Shown in pieces: positions 1-5,844 of a stretch of 5,844 bases of DNA; within the stretch, counting starts at the first letter, position 1; each line of letters starts with the position of its first letter. The translations under genes and the position numbers were made by a program. Where the stretch lies: contig DASXXT010000316.1 of assembly GCA_036502965.1 (NCBI GenBank), forward strand, positions 1 through 5,844, given 5' to 3'. The DNA is from Roseiarcus sp036502965 (GTDB lineage: Bacteria; Pseudomonadota; Alphaproteobacteria; Rhizobiales; Beijerinckiaceae). Under the pieces are notes generated by a model. The model saw only the letters and a program-made list of their open reading frames with translations, did no database searches and was not told the origin of the DNA.

Positions 1-329
1 GCGAAAGCGGTGCGCGGATCGATGATCGATACGTCGAGACCAGCGATTCGCGCGATCGGCGCCAGCGCTTGCGAGATATGCACGGCACCAATGAGGGTAA
101 GGCGCAGCGCCGGCGCTTGAACTGTCAGAAAATAGTCCTCGCCCTTATGCGTGACCGTTGCGCTTTTGCCCATGCGCAGCGTCGCCTCCAATTCCATGGC
201 GAGAGGATCGGCGTCGACAACTTCGGCGCGAACGAAGCGCTGGTCGCCGTCCGAAAGACGGGTGACGATAGCGCCCGCGCGCCGTTCGCTGCGAGCCAGG
301 TTCATCGCCTTGAGGACGTCGAGCCGCAT
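1..329 (-). CDS. XdhC/CoxI family protein, C-terminal-half type (3' end truncated by window edge)
   Basis: The first 109 residues of this protein are visible and the gene runs off the left edge. XdhC-family proteins bind molybdenum cofactor and help insert its mature (usually sulfurated) form into xanthine dehydrogenase-like enzymes in the cytoplasm. Residues 1-75 form a leader region (MRLDVLKAMNLARSERRAG at the start). From about residue 76 a Rossmann-like segment begins, with LTLIGAVHISQALAPIARIA followed by SIIDPRTAF, which is the nucleotide-binding fold start seen in the XdhC C-terminal domain. The start is the ATG at 329-327, which shares one base with the stop of the upstream gene (TGATG). 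A weak GAGAAG ribosome site lies 8 nt before it, inside that gene. The overlap implies translational coupling. Family members of this type are usually somewhat over 200 residues, so more than half is probably outside the window. The family call is firm; its exact partner, presumably the CoxL-like enzyme, is inferred from context. Confidence 0.88.
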   Translation of the reverse strand, partial: MRLDVLKAMNLARSERRAGAIVTRLSDGDQRFVRAEVVDADPLAMELEATLRMGKSATVTHKGEDYFLTVQAPALRLTLIGAVHISQALAPIARIAGLDVSIIDPRTAF

Positions 330-652
330 CAGGCCAGCTTCTCGACATAGACCTTGATGCGGCCGCCGCAGGAGAGTCCGACGCGCCAGGCGGTCTCGTC
401 TGCGACGCCGAACTCGAGCATCCGCGGCGCCCCATCGGCGATCACGTCCGCCGCCTCTTCCACGACTGCGCCCTCGACGCACCCGCCGGATACAGAGCCG
501 AGAAAATTCCCCTCTGCGTCGATGACGAGATGCGAGCCGATCGGGCGGGGCGCTGAGCCCCAGGTCTCGACCACGGTCGCAATCGCCACGTCTCGTCCGG
601 CTTCCCGCCACGATTCCGCAGCGGCGAGAACGTCTTCGTCTCGAGTCAGCAT
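329..652 (-). CDS. XdhC/CoxI family protein, short N-terminal-domain type (107 aa)
   Basis: This complete 107-residue protein corresponds to the N-terminal XdhC_CoxI domain only. Three conserved blocks are visible: TVVETWGSAPRPIGS at residues 26-40, GSVSGGCVEG at 52-61 (with a conserved cysteine, C58), and GLSCGGRIKVYVE at 92-104 (C95). In known XdhC proteins this region takes part in molybdenum-cofactor binding and handover to the target hydroxylase. The start ATG is well supported by an AAGGAGG Shine-Dalgarno 8 nt upstream. The protein stops right after the domain, and the next gene, which carries the Rossmann half, begins within its stop codon. The pair therefore looks like a naturally split XdhC rather than a sequencing frameshift. 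It is separated from coxE by 119 nt, so it may have some expression control of its own while still lying in the cox gene train. The family call is strong. Whether it equals coxF or coxI of characterised clusters cannot be told, so no symbol is given. Confidence 0.92.
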   Translation of the reverse strand: MLTRDEDVLAAAESWREAGRDVAIATVVETWGSAPRPIGSHLVIDAEGNFLGSVSGGCVEGAVVEEAADVIADGAPRMLEFGVADETAWRVGLSCGGRIKVYVEKLA

Positions 653-654
653 TA

Positions 655-669
655 AAAAGGCCTCCTTTT
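655..669 (-). repeat. Small inverted repeat overlapping the ribosome binding site
   Basis: On the minus strand AAAAGG and CCTTTT form a 6-bp stem around a 3-nt AGG loop. The first arm and loop contain the AAGGAGG ribosome site, so a folded transcript would partly hide it. The stem has only two GC pairs and would be weak on its own. A regulatory role is speculation; the repeat itself is directly visible. Confidence 0.4.
661..667 (-). promoter_or_regulatory. Strong Shine-Dalgarno site of the short xdhC gene
   Basis: The minus strand reads AAGGAGG, a near-perfect anti-16S match, 8 nt before the ATG at 652-650. It fixes the start of the 107-residue XdhC protein. The site also sits partly inside a small inverted repeat (655-669), which could pair with it. 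Confidence 0.85.
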
Positions 670-771
670 GTCGGCGCCGAAATCGGACCGCGGTCCTTTC
701 TTCTCAGCGACCGATATATTCACTAGAGAATGGCGCCGCGCCAGCCGCTCTGCAAGGCTGCGGGCGTGAAA

Positions 772-2076
772 TCAATCGACGGCCAGGAGCCGCGCCTTCG
801 GATTGTCGGCCGAGTCTCGACCGCCCAATGCCCGGCAAAGATCGGCCATGCTGGCGAGATTGTGGATAGGACGAAACGAATCGACGTAAGGCAGCATGGT
901 TCGAATCCCCCCCGCCTTGGCGGCAAAGTCGCCAAAGCGGAGCAGCGGGTTGACCCAGATCACGCGCCGGCTCGATTTGGCGAGCCGCTCCATCTCGGAG
1001 GCGAGCTTATCGAGGTTGTCCCGTTCAAGCCCATCGGTGATGAGGAGCGTAATTGCGCCTTGACCAAGCACGCGCCGCGACCAATCCCGGTTGAAGCGGG
1101 CCAGCGCCTCGCCGATGCGGGTGCCGCCGGACCAGTCGACCGCCATGGCCGAACACCGCGCCAGCGCGTCATCGGGATCGCGAGCGCGCATCGCGCGGGT
1201 CACGTTGGTCAAGCGGGTGCCAAACAGGAAAGTCGATACGCGCCGCGTCTCCCCCAAGACATGCAGGAAATGCAAAAAGAGACGGGTGTATTCGTTCATG
1301 GACCCGGAAATGTCGCATAGAGCGACGACTGGAGGGGCGCGATCGACGGCTGAGCGAAACTCGAGATCGATCACGCCTCCAGGCTGCAACGAACGGCGAA
1401 AGCTGCGGCGCGCGTCAATCCGAGCCGGCCGGCCGGCCGGCGCGAAGCGCCGCGTTCGACGCTTGTCTTCGGGCATGGCGAGCCGCTTGATCGCCTTCCG
1501 AGCCTCCTCAATCTCCGCCGCGCTCATTTGGGCGAAATCCTTTGATCGCAAAATCTCGGTCCCTGACATGGTCAGGCGGGCGTCGAGTTCAATCGCGGGA
1601 GCCGGTTTGGCCTGGTCGTGAGCCGACTTGAACAGGGCGTCGGCGACTCGGCTGGCCCCGGCTTCAGGCGGCTTCAAGTCGGGTCGGCTGGGCGCCCGCG
1701 GGGACAGCATCGCAATCAGCTTTTCGATGAAACCCTTTCGCTTCCAGAAGATGCGGAACGCCTGGTCAAACAGCAGGCTGTGCTCATGCTTCTTGACGAA
1801 TACCGAATGAAGCGTCGTGTAGAAGTCCTGACGATCCCCGATGCCGGCCGCCTCTACCGCAGCCAGCGCGTCAAGCACCGCTCCCGGACCCAACGGCACG
1901 CCCGCCTCGCGCAGGGCGCGGGCGAAGTGAATGATGTTTTGCGCCAAGACGCCGCCGCTTGCCGGTTCGGCTTCCAAAATCGCGCTCATTTCGCTTGGCT
2001 CGATCTCACTCCGGGCGCGAAGCGCCGGTCGCACGCGTCGCTTGGAAGAAATAGTGTCGACCGCTGCGTTTGTCAT
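772..2076 (-). CDS. coxE: CoxE-like VWA domain protein, CO dehydrogenase maturation factor
   Basis: This 434-residue protein belongs to the CoxE family of von Willebrand factor A domain proteins. In the characterised form I system, CoxE works with the AAA+ ATPase CoxD on maturation of the active-site metal cluster. The N-terminal region (about 44-125) has the family helical segment NIIHFARALREAGVPLGPG. The VWA domain follows from about residue 248 and has all three metal-ion site elements: DISGS at 255-259, SGGTRIGEA at 316-324 (T319) and TDGLERD at 347-353 (D348). The acidic/basic linker at about 185-235 is arginine-rich. The length is in the family range. The gene lies 82 nt after coxD. The ATG at 2076 lacks a clear Shine-Dalgarno. 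A second in-frame ATG at 1989 (residue 30) is also possible and would remove a basic, poorly conserved-looking N-terminus. No membrane segment or signal peptide is seen. The function in this form II setting is inferred. Confidence 0.92.
   Translation of the reverse strand: MTNAAVDTISSKRRVRPALRARSEIEPSEMSAILEAEPASGGVLAQNIIHFARALREAGVPLGPGAVLDALAAVEAAGIGDRQDFYTTLHSVFVKKHEHSLLFDQAFRIFWKRKGFIEKLIAMLSPRAPSRPDLKPPEAGASRVADALFKSAHDQAKPAPAIELDARLTMSGTEILRSKDFAQMSAAEIEEARKAIKRLAMPEDKRRTRRFAPAGRPARIDARRSFRRSLQPGGVIDLEFRSAVDRAPPVVALCDISGSMNEYTRLFLHFLHVLGETRRVSTFLFGTRLTNVTRAMRARDPDDALARCSAMAVDWSGGTRIGEALARFNRDWSRRVLGQGAITLLITDGLERDNLDKLASEMERLAKSSRRVIWVNPLLRFGDFAAKAGGIRTMLPYVDSFRPIHNLASMADLCRALGGRDSADNPKARLLAVD
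1424..1441. repeat. (CCGG)4 tandem tract and 18-bp perfect palindrome inside coxE
   Basis: Four uninterrupted CCGG units (1425-1440) flanked by G and C give an 18-bp perfect palindrome. It encodes about residues 212-218 of CoxE (APAGRPA) in the arginine-rich linker before the VWA domain. Because the repeat unit is 4 nt, gain or loss of one unit would shift the frame. The present frame is intact. Confidence 0.6.
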
Positions 2077-2158
2077 CGCGCGTGTGTACGGTGCTGTCGA
2101 ACAGGCGGCGCGAACGGCTTCGGGAGCGGCGGCAACGGTAGAAAACAGCTCTCCCGGC

Positions 2159-3124
2159 CTATCCGATCTCCAGCCGGCGAAGCTCGGCGCGCGTCTCCTC
2201 GATCAGTGTCTGCGCCTTTGCGCCCTCTATCTTGGCGATATCGTCCTGATATTTCAGCAACACGCCGAGCGTGTCGGAGACCTGCGCCGGATCGAGGGCC
2301 ACCGCATCGAGCTCGGTCAGCGCGGCCGCCCAGTCCAGGGTTTCGGCGACGCCCGGCGACTTGAACAGGTCCTGTTTCCGCAGGCGCTGAACAAATGCGA
2401 CGAGTTCCGCAGTCAGTCGCTCCGCCGCGCGCGGCGCCTTGGCGCGTACGATCGCCATCTCGCGCCCCAAGTCGGGATAGCCGAGCCAGTGATAGAGACA
2501 ACGGCGCTTGAGCGCGTCGTGAATTTCGCGCGTGCGGTTGGAGGTGATGACGACGATCGGAGGTTCGGGCGCCGTCATGACGCCGATTTCCGGAATCGTC
2601 ACCTGGAAGTCGGACAGGATCTCGAGCAGATAGGCTTCGAAGGCCTCGTCGGCGCGATCGATCTCGTCGATCAGAAGCACCGGCGCCCCGTTGACGCCGG
2701 GCTCCAACGCCTGCAGGAGCGGGCGCTTGATGAGATAGCGCTGCGAGAAGATGTCGTGCTCGATGCGATCCTTGTCATGCTCGCCAGCCGCCTCGGCCAG
2801 TCGAATCGCCATCATCTGCGCGGGATAGTTCCATTCATAGACCGCGCTCGCGACATCGAGGCCCTCGTAGCATTGCAGGCGGATCAGCCTCCGATCGAGC
2901 GAAGCGGCGAGAACCTTGGCGACCTCTGTCTTGCCGACGCCGGCCTCGCCTTCGAGAAACAGCGGCCTCCCAAGCCGCAGGCTTAAGAAAATCACCGTCG
3001 CCAGCGGGCGATCGCCGACGTAGGAGGCCCTGCCAAGCAGGGCTAAAGTTTCGTCGATCGAGGCCGGAAGGGCCGGCGTTTGCCCGGACAAATCAAACTC
3101 CGCGTCGAGGATCCGCCGGCGCAC
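2159..3124 (-). CDS. coxD: CoxD-like MoxR-family AAA+ ATPase
   Basis: This 321-residue protein is a MoxR-type AAA+ ATPase of the CoxD group. MoxR proteins pair with VWA partners as chaperones, and CoxD of Oligotropha carboxidovorans is needed to build the CO dehydrogenase metal cluster. Visible motifs are: Walker A GEAGVGKT at 59-66, Walker B VLLIDEIDRAD at 149-159, sensor 1 around ITSNRTRE at 193-200 (N196), and the arginine-finger region LKRRCLYHW at 205-213. The family phrase RPLFLEGEAGVGKTEVAKVLA is intact. The start is uncertain. The GTG at 3124 gives the longest protein but has no ribosome site. The TTG at 3091 (residue 12) has GCGGAG 6 nt upstream and begins closer to the conserved core ASIDETLALL. 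The gene lies 74 nt after coxM, with a palindrome in the gap, and 82 nt before its likely partner coxE. Confidence 0.93.
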   Translation of the reverse strand: MRRRILDAEFDLSGQTPALPASIDETLALLGRASYVGDRPLATVIFLSLRLGRPLFLEGEAGVGKTEVAKVLAASLDRRLIRLQCYEGLDVASAVYEWNYPAQMMAIRLAEAAGEHDKDRIEHDIFSQRYLIKRPLLQALEPGVNGAPVLLIDEIDRADEAFEAYLLEILSDFQVTIPEIGVMTAPEPPIVVITSNRTREIHDALKRRCLYHWLGYPDLGREMAIVRAKAPRAAERLTAELVAFVQRLRKQDLFKSPGVAETLDWAAALTELDAVALDPAQVSDTLGVLLKYQDDIAKIEGAKAQTLIEETRAELRRLEIG

Positions 3125-3142
3125 GGTGCAAAAAGCGCTACG

Positions 3143-3159
3143 GCCGGGTCAAGCCCGGC
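3143..3159. repeat. Intergenic palindromic element between coxM and coxD
   Basis: GCCGGG (3143-3148) and CCCGGC (3154-3159) make a perfect 6-bp all-GC stem around the 5-nt loop TCAAG. From memory, palindromes with the core CCGGGTCAAGCCCGG are dispersed in intergenic regions of many alphaproteobacteria, so this may be a short or degraded copy of such a repeat. On the minus strand a T5 run follows 8 nt after the stem, too far for a classical intrinsic terminator. It may still stabilise the upstream coxLM transcript end or reduce read-through into coxD. Confidence 0.6.
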
Positions 3160-3198
3160 TTGAGCAGGAACGGTTTGGACTTTGCCGCTTCTTGCGCC

Positions 3199-3993
3199 TC
3201 AGCCCGCCGCTGCCACGGCGCGTCTCGCCATCACTCCAATGAGATGAGCGCGGTAATCCGCGTCGGCATGGAGGTCAGAATTGAGGCCGCCCGCAGGCAC
3301 GGAGACGCCATCAAGCGCGGCCGGCGCGAAATTCGCATTCAGCGCAGTTTCCAATGCGGTTGCGCGAAAAACGCCGCTCGCCCCGGCACCGGTCACCGCG
3401 ACCCGAACGCCGCCGGCAATCTTGGCGACGAAGACGCCCACCAGCGCGTAGCGCGACGCCGGGTTGGGGAATTTCATGTAGGCGGCTTTCTGCGGGATCG
3501 GAAAGCTGACCTGGGTGATGAGTTCGCCGGTCTCCAGCGCCGTTTCAAACAGGCCGGTGAAAAAATCCTGCGCTAGAACGTGGCGCTTGCTGGTGACAAT
3601 CGTCGCGCCGAGGGCAAGCGCCGCCGCCGGATAGTCTGCGGCTGGATCGTTGTTGGCGAGCGAACCGCCGATCGTGCCCATGTTGCGCACGTGCGGGTCA
3701 CCGATGCCGCTGGCGAGTTTCGCCACTGCCGGAATTGCCGCTTGCACGACATTGCTGCGAGCAACGTCCGCGTGCCGGGTCATGGCGCCGATCACGAGAT
3801 TGTCCCCTTCGCGGGTGACGCCGGCGAGCTCGTGAACGTTCTTGAGATCGATGAGCGCCGCCGGCGACGCAAGACGCTGCTTCATGGTCGGAAGCAGGGT
3901 CATGCCGCCAGCCAGCGCCTTGGCGTCGGGGTTTGCGAGATCGGCGACGGCGCCGGAGAGCGTCTCCGGGCGATGATATTCAAAGGCGTACAT
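3199..3993 (-). CDS. coxM: CoxM-like FAD-binding medium subunit of aerobic-type CO dehydrogenase
   Basis: This 264-residue protein is the FAD subunit of a molybdenum hydroxylase. It would take electrons from the [2Fe-2S] subunit and pass them to an acceptor. It starts MYAFEYHRPETL, a typical opening of the family. The two FAD-contact motifs are AGGMTLLP at residues 28-35 and TIGGSLANNDPAADYPAA at 107-124, preceded by GDPHVRNMG. The C-terminal CO dehydrogenase flavoprotein domain spans roughly residues 165-262. The ATG at 3993 is chosen because GGGAGA lies 7 nt upstream; an in-frame TTG 15 nt earlier would put that site inside the gene. The length is close to that of known CoxM proteins (about 260-290). 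The gene lies 60 nt after coxL. The L-then-M order is that of form II clusters, whereas form I clusters have M first. The family is certain; CO as the substrate is not. Confidence 0.95.
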   Translation of the reverse strand: MYAFEYHRPETLSGAVADLANPDAKALAGGMTLLPTMKQRLASPAALIDLKNVHELAGVTREGDNLVIGAMTRHADVARSNVVQAAIPAVAKLASGIGDPHVRNMGTIGGSLANNDPAADYPAAALALGATIVTSKRHVLAQDFFTGLFETALETGELITQVSFPIPQKAAYMKFPNPASRYALVGVFVAKIAGGVRVAVTGAGASGVFRATALETALNANFAPAALDGVSVPAGGLNSDLHADADYRAHLIGVMARRAVAAAG

Positions 3994-4000
3994 GTCGAAT

Positions 4001-4006
4001 TCTCCC
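4001..4006 (-). promoter_or_regulatory. Shine-Dalgarno site deciding the coxM start
   Basis: The minus strand reads GGGAGA 7 nt before the ATG at 3993-3991. This spacing supports the ATG (protein starting MYAFEYHRP) over the in-frame TTG at 4008, which lies upstream of the site. Confidence 0.75.
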
Positions 4007-4053
4007 AAAGAGGACGACAGAAGGGGCGGCGGATCGCGGCCGTGCGCTCAGTT

Positions 4054-5844
4054 TCATTCCGCGGCGCGCTTCATCATGGTCTTTTGCGCAGCGCGCCAGA
4101 CGACCTGCGGGGTGGCGGGCATCACTACGTCTTCATGGCCGAGCGCATCGGTAATCGCGTTGATAACGGCCGGCGGAGCCGCGATCGCCCCCGCCTCGCC
4201 GCAGCCCTTGATGCCGAGCGGATTGGACGGGCAGACCGTCTCGATCGTCTCGACTTTGTACGAGGGCAGGTCGTCGGCGCGCGGCATGCAATAGTCCATA
4301 AAGCTCGCCGTCAAGAGCTGGCCGTCGCTATCGTAGTGCGCGCCTTCGAGCAGCGCCTGACCGACGCCCTGCGCGATGCCGCCATGCACCTGGCCTTCGA
4401 CGATCATCGGATTGATCAGCTTGCCGAAGTCGTCGACCGCGGTCCACCGATCGATTGTGACGACGCCGGTTTGCGGGTCGATCTCGAGTTCGCAGATGTG
4501 TACGCCCGCCGGGAAGGTCCAGTTGGTCGGGTCCCAGAACGCGCCTTCCTTCAGGCCGGGCTCGAGTTCTTGGGCGTTGAACTTGTGCGCCGAATAGGCG
4601 TGGAGCGCCACCGAGCCGAAGTCGATCGATTTGTCTGTGCCCTTGACCGTGAACTTCCCGTCCTTGAATTCGATGTCCCCTTCCGAGGCCTCAAGCACGT
4701 GGCCTGCGACCTTCTTCGCCTTGGCTTCGATCTTGTCGAGCGCCTTGAAAATCGCCGACATGCCGACGGCGCCAGACCGGGAACCATAGGTGCCCATGCC
4801 CATCTGCACTTTGTCGGTGTCTCCGTGGACGATCGACACATTTTCCATCGGAATGCCGAGACGATCGGAGACGAGCTGCGCGAAGGTGGTCTCGTGGCCC
4901 TGGCCGTGGCTGTGGCTCCCGGTCAGAACCTCGACGGTGCCGACCATGTTGACCCTGACTTCCGCCGATTCCCAGAGGCCGACGCCGCCGCCGAGGGCGC
5001 CGACCGCTGCCGAGGGCGCGATGCCGCAGGCCTCGATGTAAGCGGAGAATCCGATGCCGCGAAGCTTGCCCTTTGCGGCGGAGGCGGCCTTGCGCGCCGC
5101 GAGGCCTTTGTAGTCGGCCTCCGCGAGCGCCTTATCGAGGGCCGCCGGAAAGTCGCCGGCGTCGTAGTTCATCAGAACCGGAGTCTGGTGAGGAAAAGCC
5201 TTGACGAAGTTTGTGCGCCGGAACTCGGCGGGGTCGCGCCCCGTCTCACGCGCCGCGACCTCAACGAGACGCTCGATCACGAAAGTCGCCTCCGGGCGGC
5301 CGGCGCCGCGATAAGCGTCGACCGGCGCGGTGTTGGTGTAGACCCCGTCGACCTCGCAGTAGATATTGGGGATCCCGTATTGTCCCGACAGCAGCGGCGC
5401 GTAGAGATACGTCGGCACGGCGGAAGCGAACGTCGAGAGATAAGCGCCGAGATTGGCGGTCGTGTGGACGCGGAGCCCCGTTATCTTACCGCTGGCGTCC
5501 AGCGCGAGTTCGCCGTGCGTAACGTGGTCGCGCCCATGCGCGTCGGAGAGAAACGCCTCAGTGCGATCGGCGGTCCATTTCACCGGCCGGTTGATCTTCT
5601 TGGCCGCCCAGACGCAGACGGTTTCGTCGGCGTAAATGAAGATCTTCGAGCCGAAGCCGCCGCCGACGTCGGGTGCGATGACCCTCAGCTTGTTCTCGGG
5701 CGCAAGACCGATGAAGGCCGACAGGACCACCCGCGCAACGTGCGGATTCTGGCTCGTCGTATAAAGCGTCATCGTGTCCGTGCCGGAATCGTAGTCGCCG
5801 AGCGCGGCGCGCGGCTCCATTGCATTCGGGATCAGGCGGTTGTT
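4054..5844 (-). CDS. coxL: CoxL-like form II molybdopterin-binding large subunit (5' end truncated by window edge)
   Basis: This is the catalytic subunit of an aerobic-type CO dehydrogenase-like enzyme of the xanthine oxidase superfamily; 597 residues are visible. The reading frame runs through the right edge (NNRLIPNAMEPRA), so the methionine at 5820 is internal and roughly 180-200 N-terminal residues are missing. In fragment numbering the motifs are: DVGGGFGSK at 59-67, the active-site loop AYRGAGR at 177-183 (5296-5316), QGHET at 315-319, GTYGSRS at 351-357, GGIAQGVGQALLE at 488-500, and GCGEAG with the likely catalytic glutamate E550 (codon 4195-4197). AYRGAGR defines form II. The cysteine that ligates copper in form I CoxL (AYRCSFR) is replaced by glycine, so a Mo-Cu site of the known kind is not expected. 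The domain is otherwise intact with no frameshift. coxM follows after 60 nt; coxS is expected upstream, outside the window. CO is a possible but unproven substrate. Confidence 0.95.
   Translation of the reverse strand, partial: NNRLIPNAMEPRAALGDYDSGTDTMTLYTTSQNPHVARVVLSAFIGLAPENKLRVIAPDVGGGFGSKIFIYADETVCVWAAKKINRPVKWTADRTEAFLSDAHGRDHVTHGELALDASGKITGLRVHTTANLGAYLSTFASAVPTYLYAPLLSGQYGIPNIYCEVDGVYTNTAPVDAYRGAGRPEATFVIERLVEVAARETGRDPAEFRRTNFVKAFPHQTPVLMNYDAGDFPAALDKALAEADYKGLAARKAASAAKGKLRGIGFSAYIEACGIAPSAAVGALGGGVGLWESAEVRVNMVGTVEVLTGSHSHGQGHETTFAQLVSDRLGIPMENVSIVHGDTDKVQMGMGTYGSRSGAVGMSAIFKALDKIEAKAKKVAGHVLEASEGDIEFKDGKFTVKGTDKSIDFGSVALHAYSAHKFNAQELEPGLKEGAFWDPTNWTFPAGVHICELEIDPQTGVVTIDRWTAVDDFGKLINPMIVEGQVHGGIAQGVGQALLEGAHYDSDGQLLTASFMDYCMPRADDLPSYKVETIETVCPSNPLGIKGCGEAGAIAAPPAVINAITDALGHEDVVMPATPQVVWRAAQKTMMKRAAE

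Larger units (their letters stand above)
653..771 (-). other. 119-nt intergenic leader between coxE and the xdhC pair, with clustered palindromes
   Basis: This is the longest non-coding gap in the window. Besides the inverted repeat at the ribosome site it has two perfect palindromes: TCGGCGCCGA (671-680) and GGACCGCGGTCC (685-696). There is a locally AT-rich patch around 705-730. Near the coxE stop, TGGCG-CCG-CGCCA (731-743) could make a short hairpin, but no T-run follows it on the minus strand, so I do not call a terminator. I found no convincing -35/-10 pair. The gap could hold an operator or an RNA structure controlling the xdhC genes, or may simply be GC-rich spacer. Confidence 0.45.

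Noticed and set aside
329..652. The XdhC split as a pseudogene or frameshift
   Set aside because: The second half has its own ATG overlapping the stop, a ribosome-like site and a normal family-type N-terminus, so two intact genes explain it better.
731..743. Hairpin TGGCG-CCG-CGCCA after the coxE stop as a terminator
   Set aside because: The stem is short and no T-run follows it on the minus strand.
705..770. Possible minus-strand promoter in the AT-rich patch (TATATC) before the xdhC genes
   Set aside because: No acceptable -35 hexamer lies at 16-18 nt from the candidate -10; the upstream stretch is GC-rich. It is not strong enough to annotate.
1618..2364. Plus-strand open frame of 248 codons
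   Set aside because: It is antisense to coxE and coxD, arginine- and proline-rich in the shadow-frame manner, with no family motif.
1931..2986. Long plus-strand open frame of 351 codons
   Set aside because: It lies antisense to coxD and the 5' part of coxE, which have clear Walker and VWA-family motifs. The plus-strand translation shows no recognisable domain and is a GC-rich shadow frame.
5818..5820. ATG at 5820 as the coxL start
   Set aside because: The frame stays open to the window edge, and the upstream codons read NNRLIPNA, which is conserved family sequence leading into MEPRA. The true start is outside the window.

Overview
The window is a compact, GC-rich bacterial stretch in which every supported gene lies on the minus strand. 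Read right to left, the order is coxL (5' end cut off by the window edge), coxM, coxD, coxE, a short XdhC-family gene, and a second XdhC-family gene (3' end cut off by the left edge). This is an aerobic-type carbon monoxide dehydrogenase-like locus of the xanthine oxidase (molybdenum hydroxylase) superfamily, together with its maturation genes. The GC-rich composition, the gene order, the protein wording and an alphaproteobacterial-looking intergenic palindrome suggest an alphaproteobacterium, probably Hyphomicrobiales/Rhizobiales. This placement is inference; there is no rRNA or phylogenetic marker here.

Structural genes (3199-5844): coxL encodes the molybdopterin-binding catalytic subunit. 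It carries the form II active-site motif AYRGAGR, not the form I AYRCSFR loop that supplies the copper-binding cysteine of proven CO dehydrogenases. coxM encodes the FAD subunit. The order L then M fits the S-L-M order of form II clusters, so the iron-sulfur subunit gene coxS is expected just beyond the right edge. The physiological substrate cannot be settled from sequence: slow CO oxidation has been reported for some form II enzymes, but other substrates remain possible.

Maturation genes (1-3124): coxD is a MoxR-type AAA+ ATPase and coxE is a VWA-domain protein with an intact metal-ion site. In the characterised form I system of Oligotropha (Afipia) carboxidovorans, CoxD and CoxE act after translation on the active-site metal cluster. 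The two XdhC-family genes look like the N-terminal and C-terminal halves of a single XdhC/CoxI-type molybdenum-cofactor chaperone, encoded as separate proteins that overlap at a TGATG junction.

Non-coding sequence is sparse: gaps of 60, 74, 82 and 119 nt. The coxM-coxD gap holds a strong short palindrome resembling dispersed alphaproteobacterial palindromic repeats. The coxE-xdhC gap holds three consecutive short palindromes, the last of which covers the Shine-Dalgarno sequence. I saw no RNA genes, mobile elements, CRISPR arrays or convincing terminators. Overall this is a recognisable locus rather than an undescribed system; the points worth a second look are the form II active site, the split XdhC and the palindromes.
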